Part shown: in pieces, positions 46,301 through 48,115 of the stretch
How positions within the stretch are numbered: position 1 is the first letter of the stretch
How the letters are laid out: every line of letters begins with the position of its first letter
NCBI RefSeq assembly: GCF_027595985.1
Contig: NC_073304.1
Location: 49,145,137 to 49,209,136 of the forward strand
Origin: Sorex araneus
Lineage: Eukaryota; Chordata; Mammalia; Eulipotyphla; Soricidae
DNA: 64,000 bases
Direction of reading: 5' to 3'
Program-made: the position numbers and the translations under genes
Notes under the pieces: model-generated
The model's input: the letters and a program-made list of their open reading frames with translations, nothing else
What the model was told of the DNA's origin: nothing
Databases searched by the model: none

Positions 46301-46647
46301 GGTCCCCTGAGCACTGCCAGGGGTAATTCCTGAGTGCAGAGCCAGGAGTAACCCCTGTGCATCGCCAGGTGTGACCCAAAAAGCAAAAAAAAAAAAAAAT
46401 GTGAAAGCTGAATTTGTATCTTACGTGATGATGACTCTGAGTTCAGGTAAACCTGGAAGAGTACAGACAGTAATATTCTTCCTGGTTTCATGCCAGTTTT
46501 TGAAGTATACAATCTGTTTTTTGTCCTTAAATAAACCTTTTGTTTTGGTTTAATTGCAGGGTGGTGGTTTTGGAAAGCAGGCCAACAGAAAACCCTACTG
46601 CACACAGCAATCTTTACATCTTGGCTGGACATGAAAATAGCTACTGA
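1267..46647 (+). CDS. MAP4K5: MAP4K5 (KHS1) serine/threonine kinase, 3' part of gene, 23 coding exons
   Basis: Germinal-centre-kinase-family MAP4K, a cytoplasmic kinase acting upstream of JNK signalling. Coding exons: 1267-1398, 2969-3031, 5231-5312, 7125-7241, 12082-12160, 14066-14124, 15142-15209, 16415-16457, 17072-17225, 18037-18134, 18302-18343, 20791-20875, 24089-24168, 25116-25176, 28148-28262, 28621-28679, 32313-32416, 33447-33624, 36888-36956, 37995-38087, 40798-40868, 43143-43198, 46560-46647. All junctions are GT-AG and the frame is kept throughout, giving 664 residues and a TGA. If the full protein is about 846 residues, as in human, the first visible Met is near residue 183. Visible parts are the kinase C-lobe ([22 protein letters not shown]), an acidic and basic linker, the PPPLPPK SH3-ligand motif, and a CNH domain from about visible residue 320 to 655. 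[12 protein letters not shown] and [12 protein letters not shown] match MAP4K5 as I recall it, rather than MAP4K3, which has [13 protein letters not shown]. The N-terminal exons are outside the window. Confidence 0.96.
1668..1845 (+). repeat. tRNA-derived SINE, SOR-type
   Basis: Starts ggggctggaataatagtacagc, has a box-B-like gggtttggtctc, and ends ggatgtggccccaaaacaaag. Moderately diverged. Confidence 0.8.
2265..2489 (-). repeat. tRNA-derived SINE, long-body subfamily
   Basis: Antisense member of a second SINE subfamily that shares the tRNA head but has a different body. Markers are the reversed body (gagacttgttactgtttttggcatatcgaat split by substitutions), gtagcttgcc repeats, and the reversed head ctgtgctatcgctccag. 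Confidence 0.8.
2490..2518 (+). repeat. SINE long-body 3'-end fragment, head-to-head with its neighbour
   Basis: ttgatgaacaatgggatgac with the following agtgctac is the sense 3' end of the long-body SINE. It abuts the 5' end of the antisense copy at 2265-2489, making an inverted repeat with 2268-2295. Confidence 0.65.
2618..2826 (+). mobile_element. L1 3'-end fragment
   Basis: Sense-strand 3'UTR tail of a LINE: gaaatgtacactggtgg-like stretch, a gggtattgtatg motif, then tcatggtgattcaattaaaa and an A-rich end. The same tail recurs more than ten times in the window. Confidence 0.75.
2969..3031 (+). CDS. MAP4K5: MAP4K5 exon, kinase subdomain X
   Basis: Acceptor tttttcag, donor gtgagt. Visible residues 44-65, [18 protein letters not shown] followed by KTKW. 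Both ends split codons (Arg and Trp), in phase with the neighbouring exons. Confidence 0.95.
3171..3266. repeat. local tandem duplication
   Basis: The block ttgatctcatcaaactgatt followed by tttt occurs at about 3181 and again at about 3242, separated by a diverged spacer. Period about 61 bp. Confidence 0.7.
4229..4293. repeat. 34-bp tandem duplication
   Basis: Two adjacent copies of a unit beginning cagtggattcttgatt and ending tagatacctc, differing at one base. Confidence 0.8.
4650..4818 (-). repeat. tRNA-derived SINE, long-body subfamily, lacking its head
   Basis: Antisense copy with tgtagcactgtcatcctg, ctccattgtgagacttgtta and gtagcttgccaggc. The tRNA head is missing at the right end. Confidence 0.8.
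4862..4993 (-). repeat. old tRNA-derived SINE
   Basis: Antisense, strongly diverged. The reversed box-B region ggttgaacccagagcc and reversed head are recognisable. Confidence 0.6.
5231..5312 (+). CDS. MAP4K5: MAP4K5 exon, kinase subdomain XI
   Basis: Acceptor ttgaag, donor gtaagt. Visible residues 65-92, with [14 protein letters not shown]: the arginine of the KRPT motif is the conserved subdomain XI residue. Ends in phase 0. Confidence 0.96.
5387..5557 (-). repeat. tRNA-derived SINE, SOR-type, young
   Basis: Antisense, close to the consensus inferred from the window: ggggtcacacccagcgatgc, a reversed box B (ggatcgaacctggg) and reversed head gtgctatcgctccggcccc. Confidence 0.9.
5588..5702. 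repeat. AT-rich minisatellite of TTATGTCTTATAA-like units
   Basis: Seven or so irregular repeats of a core gtcttata with alternating tagttat and agttttttg spacers. Confined to about 115 bp of intron. Confidence 0.75.
6038..6222 (+). repeat. old tRNA-derived SINE
   Basis: Starts ttggggctaaaaaagatagt, with tgcacacaactgactccatt and a body ending in ccagatatggctgcc. Diverged. Confidence 0.65.
6396..6554 (-). repeat. tRNA-derived SINE, SOR-type
   Basis: Antisense. ttgggtctcacccagtgatg at the tail side and a reversed head ending atcactctggctcc. Confidence 0.8.
6578..6712 (+). repeat. old tRNA-derived SINE, internally deleted
   Basis: agagagatcatatagggatt head and ctgagcactgctgggtgtgg tail, with part of the middle missing. 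Confidence 0.6.
6895..7035 (-). repeat. old tRNA-derived SINE
   Basis: Antisense. ggccacaccaaaagtgcaca, then tgccagaatcaaacctg and a decayed head. Confidence 0.6.
7125..7241 (+). CDS. MAP4K5: MAP4K5 exon, end of kinase domain and acidic linker
   Basis: Acceptor tttatttag, donor gtaagg; phase 0 at both ends. Visible residues 93-131: [20 protein letters not shown] followed by [19 protein letters not shown]. The kinase fold ends near the LLDK helix and an acidic DDDDFE tract follows. Confidence 0.96.
7372..8021 (-). mobile_element. young L1, 5'-truncated (end of ORF2 plus 3'UTR)
   Basis: Antisense insertion flanked by the 15-bp duplication tagtgacctacttta (7357-7371 and 8022-8036). The right part, read on the minus strand, matches the well-known end of mammalian L1 ORF2 (tggaatactatgcagctg). 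The rest is 3'UTR with a G-rich tract and a tail at 7372-7400. 450 bp are nearly identical to 23117-23570. Confidence 0.9.
8212..8372 (+). repeat. tRNA-derived SINE, SOR-type
   Basis: ggggctagagagatagttca head and ggttgtgaccacaaaac tail. Box B is degraded. Confidence 0.75.
8727..9698 (-). mobile_element. non-autonomous L1-like element with 5' monomer array (1.3 monomers)
   Basis: Antisense. The whole block, including a nested SINE in its tail, lies between acaaataatttt at 8715-8726 and 9699-9710, a target-site duplication. On the minus strand the order is a partial monomer (9605-9698), a full 321-bp monomer (9284-9604), a ~360-bp body, and an L1-type 3' end with ctcatggtgattcaataaat. GC-rich 5' part in an AT-rich intron. 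No open reading frame of use. Confidence 0.75.
8738..8904 (-). repeat. tRNA-derived SINE, SOR-type, nested in the L1-like tail
   Basis: Antisense, fairly young: gggtcacacccggcaatgc and a reversed head ending tattactccagcccc. It lacks a short segment that normally holds the accatatggg motif. Confidence 0.85.
10049..10219 (+). repeat. tRNA-derived SINE, SOR-type, with target-site duplication
   Basis: Flanked by actgtaaaaatca at 10036-10048 and 10220-10232. Box B is ggggttcaattcccag; the tail is gacccaaaaagcaaaaaaag. Confidence 0.9.
10360..10545 (-). repeat. MIR element
   Basis: Antisense mammal-wide tRNA SINE: atctccatttcacaaatgag then gaagtaactttcctaagatc, the reversed MIR core. Confidence 0.7.
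10546..11252 (+). other. MAP4K5 intron, no recognised element
   Basis: AT-rich. Positions 10790-11030 are richer in coding-like words on the minus strand, but the frames are broken and I cannot match them to a gene. Confidence 0.4.
11253..11435 (-). repeat. tRNA-derived SINE, SOR-type
   Basis: Antisense. acacatccagcaatgctcag, reversed box B ggattgaacccaggtc, and a head ending ctattgctcaagcccc. A purine-rich run (11256-11282) sits in the tail. Confidence 0.8.
11436..12081 (+). other. MAP4K5 intron, unique sequence
   Basis: Nothing recognised beyond the polypyrimidine tract and acceptor at 12060-12081. Confidence 0.5.
12082..12160 (+). CDS. MAP4K5: MAP4K5 exon, basic linker
   Basis: Acceptor atttgcag, donor gtatgt. 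Visible residues 132-157 plus one base: [20 protein letters not shown] then TASEIN. Rich in Arg. Confidence 0.95.
12161..12685 (+). other. MAP4K5 intron, unrecognised
   Basis: AT-rich. A stretch at 12440-12610 (tatcagaatctttcaagact) resembles the antisense end of a LINE, but too weakly to name. Confidence 0.35.
12686..12780 (+). repeat. SINE body fragment
   Basis: Only the 3' half is left: cccctgagcctcccaagagt, agctaggagtaagccccaag. No tRNA head. Confidence 0.6.
12781..13592 (+). other. MAP4K5 intron with G-rich tract
   Basis: Mostly unrecognised. 13016-13046 is a strongly G-skewed tract on the plus strand, followed by a run of nine C at 13059-13067. Confidence 0.5.
13593..13763 (+). repeat. 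tRNA-derived SINE, SOR-type
   Basis: ggggttggagcagtggtata head and tctgggtgtggtcccaaaac tail. Confidence 0.75.
14066..14124 (+). CDS. MAP4K5: MAP4K5 exon, linker
   Basis: Acceptor tttgcag, donor gtagga. Visible residues 158-177: [20 protein letters not shown]. The first two bases complete the Phe codon. Phase 0 at the 3' end. Confidence 0.95.
14125..15141 (+). other. MAP4K5 intron, unique sequence
   Basis: AT-rich with no recognisable repeat. tttatctaaagagaaagaatagataaa at 14570-14597 forms a small imperfect inverted repeat. Confidence 0.45.
15142..15209 (+). CDS. MAP4K5: MAP4K5 exon, linker
   Basis: Acceptor cttcttag, donor gtgagt. Visible residues 178-199 plus two bases: [20 protein letters not shown] then TG. 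Confidence 0.95.
15352..15660. mobile_element. old hAT-like DNA transposon remnant
   Basis: Begins gattggcaaactatggcc and ends with the inverted counterpart aaaagtttaccaac. Internal words (gtgaaaattatatgaggttt, acagccacacccatggttta) match a common non-autonomous mammalian DNA transposon family that I recognise by sequence but cannot name safely. Confidence 0.6.
16014..16189 (+). repeat. tRNA-derived SINE, SOR-type
   Basis: ttggggatcaaagtgatagt head; cctgggtttgattcccc box B; caggcagtaacccaaaacac tail. Confidence 0.75.
16415..16457 (+). CDS. MAP4K5: MAP4K5 exon, proline-rich SH3 ligand
   Basis: Acceptor tactag, donor gtgagc. Visible residues 200-214: [15 protein letters not shown]. The [10 protein letters not shown] core is a class-type PxxP ligand; the MAP4K family binds Crk/CrkL SH3 domains through such motifs. 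Confidence 0.95.
16540..16622 (+). repeat. tRNA-like SINE head fragment
   Basis: ctggttgatatggctcagtg followed by a box-B-like ctgggttcagttact and an A-rich end. Short, with no body. Confidence 0.5.
16746..16911 (+). repeat. tRNA-derived SINE, SOR-type
   Basis: agagctagagagataggaca head, gggtttaatccccagt box B, agttgtggccccaaaataag tail. Confidence 0.75.
17072..17225 (+). CDS. MAP4K5: MAP4K5 exon, Ser/Pro-rich linker
   Basis: Acceptor gttgctag, donor gtatgg. Visible residues 215-265: [20 protein letters not shown], then [18 protein letters not shown]. The donor giving the standard product is at 17226. A second donor, gtaaat at 17283, would extend the exon by 57 nt in frame. Confidence 0.93.
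17226..18036 (+). other. MAP4K5 intron with possible exon extension
   Basis: The first 57 nt stay open in the MAP4K5 frame. The rest is unrecognised. 17636-17773 holds a 45-codon ATG-to-TAG frame with no visible support. Confidence 0.4.
18037..18134 (+). CDS. MAP4K5: MAP4K5 exon, linker
   Basis: Acceptor tccctag, donor gtaggt. Visible residues 266-298: [20 protein letters not shown] then [13 protein letters not shown]. Confidence 0.95.
18302..18343 (+). CDS. MAP4K5: MAP4K5 exon, 14-residue micro-exon
   Basis: Acceptor ttcttacag, donor gtaaga. 42 nt, phase 0 at both ends, [15 protein letters not shown] symmetric small exon that could be skipped without a frameshift. It contains LPPTP. Confidence 0.94.
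18625..18765. repeat. left copy of a ~142-bp direct repeat
   Basis: attatgtgggtcagatactt onward matches 19884-20025 almost base for base (one indel and two or three substitutions). The copies flank an LTR-like segment. See the finding. Confidence 0.9.
18787..19850 (-). mobile_element. LTR-retrotransposon segment, class II-like, no coding capacity seen
   Basis: On the minus strand, 18790-18960 read like an LTR R/U5: an ATTAAA signal, then ggtccccgactccctgtctg and a CA end. The rest (ctacagcgggacctcccttt, aggaattatgatagatgccc) resembles LTR sequence common in mammals. No gag or pol frame is visible. The boundaries, especially the right one, are uncertain. Confidence 0.5.
19884..20025. repeat. 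right copy of the ~142-bp direct repeat
   Basis: Second copy of 18625-18765 at an offset of 1259-1260 bp, followed by a TA-rich microsatellite (20026-20045). Confidence 0.9.
20146..20393 (+). repeat. tRNA-derived SINE, long-body subfamily
   Basis: Nearly complete sense copy: ctatagcacagcgggtaggg head, ccgggttcaattcctc box B, caagctactgagagtatcct body and aatgggacaacaattctaca end. Confidence 0.88.
20452..20612 (+). mobile_element. L1 3'-end fragment
   Basis: Sense tail: gaaatgtacactggtaaagg, gtgttggaacattatacaac, tatctcactgtgacgcaatt, A/T-rich end. Confidence 0.75.
20791..20875 (+). CDS. MAP4K5: MAP4K5 exon, start of CNH domain
   Basis: Acceptor ctataag, donor gtaaaa. Visible residues 313-340 plus one base: [20 protein letters not shown] then SWIHPDTK. 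The CNH beta-propeller begins around [12 protein letters not shown]. Confidence 0.95.
20970..21098 (-). repeat. old tRNA-derived SINE
   Basis: Antisense. ctcctggctctgcactcaaa and ggggatcaaaccctatcaca; head truncated. Confidence 0.65.
21160..21391 (+). repeat. tRNA-derived SINE, long-body subfamily
   Basis: gggctggagcgatagcacag head; cagggtttgattcctcc box B; tattcgatatgccaaaaaca and gcaatgggatgacagtgata at the 3' end. Confidence 0.88.
21452..21612 (+). repeat. tRNA-derived SINE, SOR-type
   Basis: Slightly 5'-shortened sense copy, gagttcgattcccggc box B, followed by an A-rich tail. agattaga occurs on both sides as a short target duplication. Confidence 0.85.
21620..22597 (+). other. MAP4K5 intron, unrecognised
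   Basis: Low-complexity T-rich in places. No exon or clear repeat seen. Confidence 0.4.
22598..22675 (-). mobile_element. very short L1 tail insertion
   Basis: About 75 bp of antisense L1 3' end (tattgaatcaaacacccatc) between two copies of a catRgtgcttttta duplication. An extreme 5' truncation. Confidence 0.75.
22676..23102 (+). other. MAP4K5 intron, unrecognised
   Basis: AT-rich, nothing identified. Confidence 0.4.
23117..23570 (-). mobile_element. young L1 3'UTR, twin of 7372-7845
   Basis: Antisense. Flanked by gaaacaattttttt-like duplications (23103-23116 and about 23571-23585). Over about 450 bp I count only two or three differences from the copy at 7395-7845. Confidence 0.9.
23632..23792 (+). 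repeat. old tRNA-derived SINE
   Basis: ggttaaggtgcttgttttgc, tgatccctgagtacagcccc; strongly diverged, C-rich end. Confidence 0.55.
23827..23990 (+). repeat. tRNA-derived SINE, SOR-type, old
   Basis: aggccagagagatggtgcag head and caactgggtatagcacaaat tail. Confidence 0.65.
24089..24168 (+). CDS. MAP4K5: MAP4K5 exon, CNH domain
   Basis: Acceptor tttcag, donor gtaatt. Visible residues 341-367: [20 protein letters not shown] then HEATMEQ. Propeller blade with the GTEDGIYTL strand motif. Confidence 0.96.
24266..24427 (-). repeat. tRNA-derived SINE, SOR-type
   Basis: Antisense. Flanked by tatttaaatat on both sides. Tail tttttgggtcacacctgg; reversed box B ggatcaaactcgggt. Confidence 0.88.
24638..25081 (-). 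mobile_element. L1 3'UTR insertion next to a splice acceptor
   Basis: Antisense, flanked by the 14-bp duplication ttggaggtttttaa (24624-24637 and 25082-25095). The right end is 34 bp from the MAP4K5 exon at 25116. Same L1 subfamily as 43303-43739. Confidence 0.9.
25116..25176 (+). CDS. MAP4K5: MAP4K5 exon, CNH domain
   Basis: Acceptor tctttag, donor gtatgt. Visible residues 368-387 plus one base: [20 protein letters not shown]. Confidence 0.95.
25600..25775 (+). repeat. MIR element
   Basis: Sense: gagaaagtcacttaaccctc then tctgtttccatgtccataag, the MIR core, and a gttgctgtgagaactaaatg 3' part. Confidence 0.75.
25776..26257 (+). other. MAP4K5 intron, unrecognised
   Basis: Unique-looking. 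A 17-bp tandem duplication (attatatcctagct) lies at 26203-26232. Confidence 0.4.
26258..26392 (-). repeat. old tRNA-derived SINE
   Basis: Antisense. ggggcacacccagcggcatt and aaaattgagcccaggtcagc. Confidence 0.7.
26461..27578 (-). mobile_element. non-autonomous L1-like element with 5' monomer array (2.3 monomers)
   Basis: One insertion bounded by a 17-bp duplication with one mismatch, aagctacttRtacttta (26444-26460 and 27579-27595). On the minus strand the order is a partial monomer (27482-27578), two full 322-bp monomers (27160-27481 and 26838-27159), a body (~26600-26837), and a 3' end with tcacggtgattcaatatgat and an A-rich tail. The monomers are GC-rich, with regulatory-looking content but no open frame that survives in all units. 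Confidence 0.85.
27600..28147 (+). other. MAP4K5 intron, unrecognised
   Basis: AT-rich, nothing identified apart from the acceptor tttacag at 28141-28147. Confidence 0.45.
28148..28262 (+). CDS. MAP4K5: MAP4K5 exon, CNH domain
   Basis: Donor gtacaa. Visible residues 388-425 plus two bases: [20 protein letters not shown] then [18 protein letters not shown]. Confidence 0.96.
28621..28679 (+). CDS. MAP4K5: MAP4K5 exon, CNH domain
   Basis: Acceptor cttttcag, donor gtgagt. Visible residues 426-445 plus one base: [20 protein letters not shown]. Confidence 0.96.
28868..28895. repeat. (GTTT)n microsatellite
   Basis: Five perfect gttt units. Polymorphic length is likely. Confidence 0.8.
28994..29098 (-). 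repeat. old tRNA-derived SINE
   Basis: Antisense. caaggatcactcttggcggt, gggatcagatccaaggcc, head degraded. Confidence 0.6.
29391..29500 (+). repeat. old tRNA-derived SINE
   Basis: aggctgaggagttagctcaa head; ttgggtttggtccctggc box-B-like; short body. Confidence 0.6.
29530..30110 (-). mobile_element. possible ancient ERVL-class LTR
   Basis: Words such as ttattacagaggaagaatgt, aaaatcagccaagtgaagaa and cagagaagctcactcc recall the antisense strand of old ERVL-type LTRs. This is recognition from memory on a degraded sequence, with no boundaries or duplication found. No coding sequence. Confidence 0.4.
30111..31024 (+). other. MAP4K5 intron, mostly unrecognised
   Basis: Contains a 50-bp L1-tail scrap at about 30590-30640 (ctgaaaccgaatcatgaaca) and a probable sense MIR fragment at 30845-30965 (gtaatcctgggaaatcattt). 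Confidence 0.4.
31025..31198 (-). repeat. tRNA-derived SINE, old
   Basis: Antisense. tagtggcagtgctcaggatt; a small internal duplication (gattaggttggctaggttgg) sits over the reversed box B. Confidence 0.65.
31287..31611 (+). pseudogene. retrocopy of an unidentified mRNA 3' end
   Basis: Insert of about 325 bp between two copies of aaaactgagatcataagg (31269-31286 and 31612-31629). It ends with an AATAAA (about 31563), roughly 19 nt of sequence, then an A-rich tail. These are marks of L1-mediated retroposition of a polyadenylated RNA. The body shows no open frame and I do not recognise the source gene; it is probably 3'UTR only. Confidence 0.7.
31629..31793 (+). repeat. tRNA-derived SINE, SOR-type
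   Basis: ggccggagtgatagtatagc head, directly against the right-hand duplication of the retrocopy. Tail gctgggtgtgcatccccc. Confidence 0.8.
32068..32238 (-). repeat. tRNA-derived SINE, old
   Basis: Antisense. ctggtcgtgctcagggttta; a ~15-bp insertion (aatttaactaggcttg) interrupts the reversed box B; head ends atctctccagtac. Confidence 0.7.
32313..32416 (+). CDS. MAP4K5: MAP4K5 exon, CNH domain
   Basis: Acceptor ccttccag, donor gtacat. Visible residues 446-480: [20 protein letters not shown] then [15 protein letters not shown]. Confidence 0.96.
32575..33195 (+). mobile_element. L1 3' end (end of ORF2 plus 3'UTR), older subfamily
   Basis: Sense. gaatggaatactatgctgct, gccacaacatggatagagaa and cttgtgggacttaaagatac are the classic end of mammalian L1 ORF2. 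A G-rich 3'UTR and A-rich end follow. ORF2 is broken. Confidence 0.85.
33447..33624 (+). CDS. MAP4K5: MAP4K5 exon, CNH domain (longest coding exon in window)
   Basis: Acceptor tttacag, donor gtaagt. Visible residues 481-539 plus one base: [20 protein letters not shown], then [20 protein letters not shown] and IGAG. Confidence 0.97.
33831..34002 (+). repeat. tRNA-derived SINE, SOR-type, young
   Basis: Flanked by gaaaaagggaatca (33817-33830 and 34003-34016). Box B caggttcgattcccag is intact. Confidence 0.93.
34025..34202 (+). mobile_element. L1 3'-end fragment
   Basis: Sense: tctgccatggaggcagggga, gtggagggatgggtgtttga, tctcacagtgattcaattga plus A-rich end. Confidence 0.8.
34242..34288. repeat. 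perfect hairpin, 21-bp arms and 5-nt loop
   Basis: The left arm caatgtaacttttaaatttt with a final a is the exact reverse complement of 34268-34288. The loop is ttagg. Intronic, not part of a repeat I recognise. Confidence 0.9.
34352..34455 (-). repeat. old tRNA-derived SINE
   Basis: Antisense. tgggatcacatccagcactc, agtagaatctgaattgtcc; head decayed. Confidence 0.55.
34640..35300 (-). mobile_element. possible solo LTR
   Basis: On the minus strand 34640-34720 reads as an AATAAA followed by a short R/U5-like stretch ending ccccctca. The flanking 600 bp is more GC-rich than the intron and has no open frame. No matching duplication found; weak call. Confidence 0.35.
35301..35884 (+). other. MAP4K5 intron, unrecognised
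   Basis: Nothing identified. The frames in it are short and lack splice context. Confidence 0.4.
35885..36004 (-). repeat. SINE fragment with (CT)n tail
   Basis: Antisense SINE body (ccatacccagcaatgctcat) truncated into a ctctct run at 35980-36003. Confidence 0.65.
36335..36590. mobile_element. old mammal-wide DNA-transposon-like repeat
   Basis: cccttgaacagtgtagggtt, cccgtgtataacttctgatt and cttaactactaatagccttc match, from memory, a widespread TIR-bearing mammalian repeat. Family name not certain. Confidence 0.5.
36888..36956 (+). CDS. MAP4K5: MAP4K5 exon, CNH domain
   Basis: Acceptor cctgaag, donor gtaagt. Visible residues 540-562 plus one base: [20 protein letters not shown] then CLD. 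Confidence 0.95.
36957..37462 (+). other. MAP4K5 intron, unrecognised
   Basis: A short duplication of caccagtatttt is at about 37120-37147. No other structure. Confidence 0.4.
37463..37610 (+). repeat. old or rearranged tRNA-derived SINE
   Basis: The sense head gggaccagagagatagctct is clear. Past 37540 the text (tgccaggattgaacccaggg) looks like the antisense head, so this may be a head-to-head composite. Confidence 0.55.
37995..38087 (+). CDS. MAP4K5: MAP4K5 exon, CNH domain
   Basis: Acceptor ttttttaag at 37994; a second AG follows at 37995-37996 but would break the frame. Donor gtaagt. Visible residues 563-593 plus one base: [20 protein letters not shown] then [11 protein letters not shown]. 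Confidence 0.94.
38088..39590 (+). other. MAP4K5 intron, long unique AT-rich stretch
   Basis: 1.5 kb without any recognised SINE or L1, unusual for this window. Nothing else seen. Confidence 0.5.
39591..40003. other. GC-richer intronic segment of unknown origin
   Basis: About 50% GC against an AT-rich background, with overlapping short frames in several phases. It may be an LTR or a retrocopy fragment; no poly(A), duplication or gene match seen. Confidence 0.35.
40004..40172 (+). repeat. tRNA-derived SINE, SOR-type, young
   Basis: gggggctggagcaatagcac, ctgggttcgattcccagc box B, ggtgtggcccaaaaagaaaa tail. agggctctgg occurs on both sides. Confidence 0.9.
40399..40515. repeat. TA/TG microsatellite
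   Basis: Imperfect tatatgtatgtgtgtatata array, about 115 bp, containing the palindromic word tatactgtatatatg. Confidence 0.8.
40590..40680. mobile_element. old DNA-transposon-like scrap
   Basis: accagtgtctttcagctgct, ggattggtgccagtctatag and gggaaacacaggtctagg resemble a short non-autonomous hAT repeat with inverted ends. Weak. Confidence 0.35.
40798..40868 (+). CDS. MAP4K5: MAP4K5 exon, CNH domain
   Basis: Acceptor tttttttag, donor gtacat. Visible residues 594-617: [20 protein letters not shown] then KSDE. Confidence 0.96.
41066..41190 (-). repeat. old tRNA-derived SINE
   Basis: Antisense. gccgtatccagcagtggcag, gcagttgaacctggttct, ctgtctggccctga. Confidence 0.6.
41447..41620 (+). repeat. 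tRNA-derived SINE, SOR-type
   Basis: gggaccagagcagtagtgca head; ccgagttcggtccctggc box B; actgggtatgaaccaaaaac tail. Confidence 0.75.
41700..41875 (-). repeat. MIR element
   Basis: Antisense: cccatttttgtaggcagagt, ggttaaataacttgcccagc, gtgacaaagcctagatttga. Confidence 0.75.
42190..42480 (+). repeat. SINE-like element with a different GC-rich body
   Basis: tRNA-like words (tgcttgcttggcatgcagac, aattccatccccggtactg), then a C-rich body with ccactggacccaagcagcac. The body words recur at 51440-51490. Ends in a C-rich and A-rich run. Confidence 0.45.
42481..42804 (+). other. MAP4K5 intron, unrecognised
   Basis: aagaacacatt occurs twice (42486 and 42520). No family recognised. Confidence 0.35.
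42805..42945 (+). repeat. MIR element
   Basis: Sense: cttatgtgaccataagttca then tttaacatctctgtttagtc. Diverged core. Confidence 0.6.
43143..43198 (+). CDS. MAP4K5: MAP4K5 exon, CNH domain
   Basis: Acceptor tctttacag, donor gtacaa. Visible residues 618-635 plus two bases: [18 protein letters not shown]. Confidence 0.96.
43303..43739 (-). mobile_element. L1 3'UTR insertion
   Basis: Antisense, flanked by the 16-bp duplication ttctgacagaattctt (43287-43302 and 43740-43755). attttattgaatcactgtga tail side; same subfamily as 24638-25081. Confidence 0.92.
43792..43977 (-). repeat. tRNA-derived SINE, copy 1 of a tandem triple
   Basis: Antisense. The tail poly-T is interrupted by gtttgtttgttttt. 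More diverged than the next two copies. Confidence 0.92.
43988..44168 (-). repeat. tRNA-derived SINE, copy 2 of a tandem triple
   Basis: Antisense. Nearly identical to copy 3 at a period of 191 bp, separated by the repeated linker cttccctgtatt. Confidence 0.93.
44180..44359 (-). repeat. tRNA-derived SINE, copy 3 of a tandem triple
   Basis: Antisense. Differs from copy 2 at one or two visible positions (tatctctccag for tatcactccag). Followed by ttccctgtattctta, the right-hand copy of the original target site. Confidence 0.93.
44360..45244 (+). other. MAP4K5 last intron, unrecognised part
   Basis: Contains a short inverted pair tggtactagagt and gactctagtacca at about 44495-44524. No exon seen. 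Confidence 0.4.
45245..45420 (-). mobile_element. possible old L1 3'UTR
   Basis: cattccagcactacaccctc, cagtgacctcttccctccac resemble antisense L1 3'UTR of an older subfamily. Weak. Confidence 0.35.
46234..46394 (+). repeat. tRNA-derived SINE, SOR-type, very young, 5'-shortened
   Basis: Starts at tagcacagcgggtagggcg, lacking about 13 nt of the head. Flanked by aaaaaaatgtga on both sides. Box B ccgggttcgaatcccag intact. It ends 166 bp before the last MAP4K5 exon. Confidence 0.93.
46560..46647 (+). CDS. MAP4K5: MAP4K5 terminal coding exon
   Basis: Acceptor attgcag. Completes the Arg codon, then [20 protein letters not shown] and LAGHENSY, then TGA at 46645-46647. The LAGHENSY C-terminus is characteristic of MAP4K5. 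Confidence 0.97.
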
Positions 46648-46858
46648 GCAGCAGAAACTCATCTTAAATGTCAGGAAAATGAGTATACTCCATTGAAAGC
46701 AAAAACATTTTAAGGAAATTTCAGCATATAGATACACTATGATTTGCATTAATTGTTAGGGAATGATCTGTACTTTAAGGTGGAATTCAATATTTTCTGT
46801 AGCTGGAAACAGCTATTCTATCTCTTGCCACTGTGTGGTGGTTATATCAAGTTTGCTT

Positions 46859-46864
46859 AATAAA
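46859..46864 (+). terminator. proximal poly(A) signal AATAAA
   Basis: 212 nt after the stop codon. Use would give a short 3'UTR of about 230 nt. Confidence 0.55.
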
Positions 46865-47870
46865 AGCTATGAAACAAATAGTCCTCTAGTTCCAGGAAAC
46901 AGTCTTTTTAAAAAGATAATGTTTATAACAAGGGTGCCATGATATTTTTAGATTACAGTTTGTGTGATTCTCTTCAAAGAGATAAACTTAGTGACAGGTT
47001 TTTATTTTATACCATGTTTTAGTCTTAATGAACATAATTTGATAAAGAAATTATCAAATAAGCCTTTTTGCTTTTACATTGACCATTCTGTACGTTTTTG
47101 TAAGATAGAATATTTAATCCTTATTTATTAATCTCTTGCTGAAGTGGTGTAATGTATCTAACTTTTGGCAGAGGAGGGTTTTCAGCTTAAATTTTTTATG
47201 ATGTATAAAAAAATTGTTTACCTTTTAAGAATAGTACTTTGAGGGGTTAAACGGCGGTTTTGAGATTCAGTACATACAATTTTGTTTAACACAAATATTT
47301 TTTTGTAATACTGTATCATGCAGAATTGTCATAAGAAGAGGTTTTGTGTTTTCAGCTGCAGGTAGTTTTAGGAGATGTACACAGAGACAAGATACACGAG
47401 AGACTGATGATGGTGAAATATTGTTAGAAAGGGTGTGTATAGATGTGACCACCATATATATGTATTCTTGACAAGCAGTGTAATACACCTGTGATTTTTT
47501 TTATATTAGGGATATGCATAAGAATTTAATCTTCATATATATTATCATCCCTAATGTGGGGGGTGGGGAGTATTTAACTGCCCATGATATGTATTTTACT
47601 TATACTATGCGAATGGGAAAACTGTAAAGCAGCTACACTTAATCTTGGATTTTTCACATATGTAGGTATGCATTTTGAGTGGGCTTAAGGGGGCGGGGGT
47701 TACCTGAAATTGAATTCCTGGTGGGTTAGTATAAATAAGTATTATAAAAATCAGTGTTTCAATAATAAGGATAAGACCAGTTTTGAGCTGGCTTCTCTTT
47801 TGCAATTGATGGTATTTAAAGTGGTACATGTTATCTTAATACACTTATAGAAAACAGAATTGAGATGAAG

Positions 47871-47876
47871 AATAAA
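47871..47876 (+). terminator. internal poly(A) signal AATAAA
   Basis: In gatgaagaataaagggtt. Intermediate candidate, no strong downstream element seen. Confidence 0.35.
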
Positions 47877-47944
47877 GGGTTACCAGCAGCAAATTATGGA
47901 TTTATTCTGACCAATTACATATGAGGAAGAAAGTAGAACTATCT

Positions 47945-48115
47945 CATTCCATTTTTTTTTCAGCAAGTCTGTAAAAAAGCTGTCATCTCCACTTTTCAGT
48001 TGAGGAAATAGCATTATAGCAAGGTCAAGAGACTTACCCAGTTCCTACGGCAAGTTAGTGGTTGAGCCAGACCATGAGTCTTCTGACTCTGTTCTTTTCA
48101 CTATGCAAACAATAA
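47945..48115 (-). repeat. MIR element inside the 3'UTR
   Basis: Antisense MIR: ctccacttttcagttgagga, gtcaagagacttacccagtt, gtggttgagccagaccatga. Its end abuts the distal poly(A) signal. Confidence 0.75.
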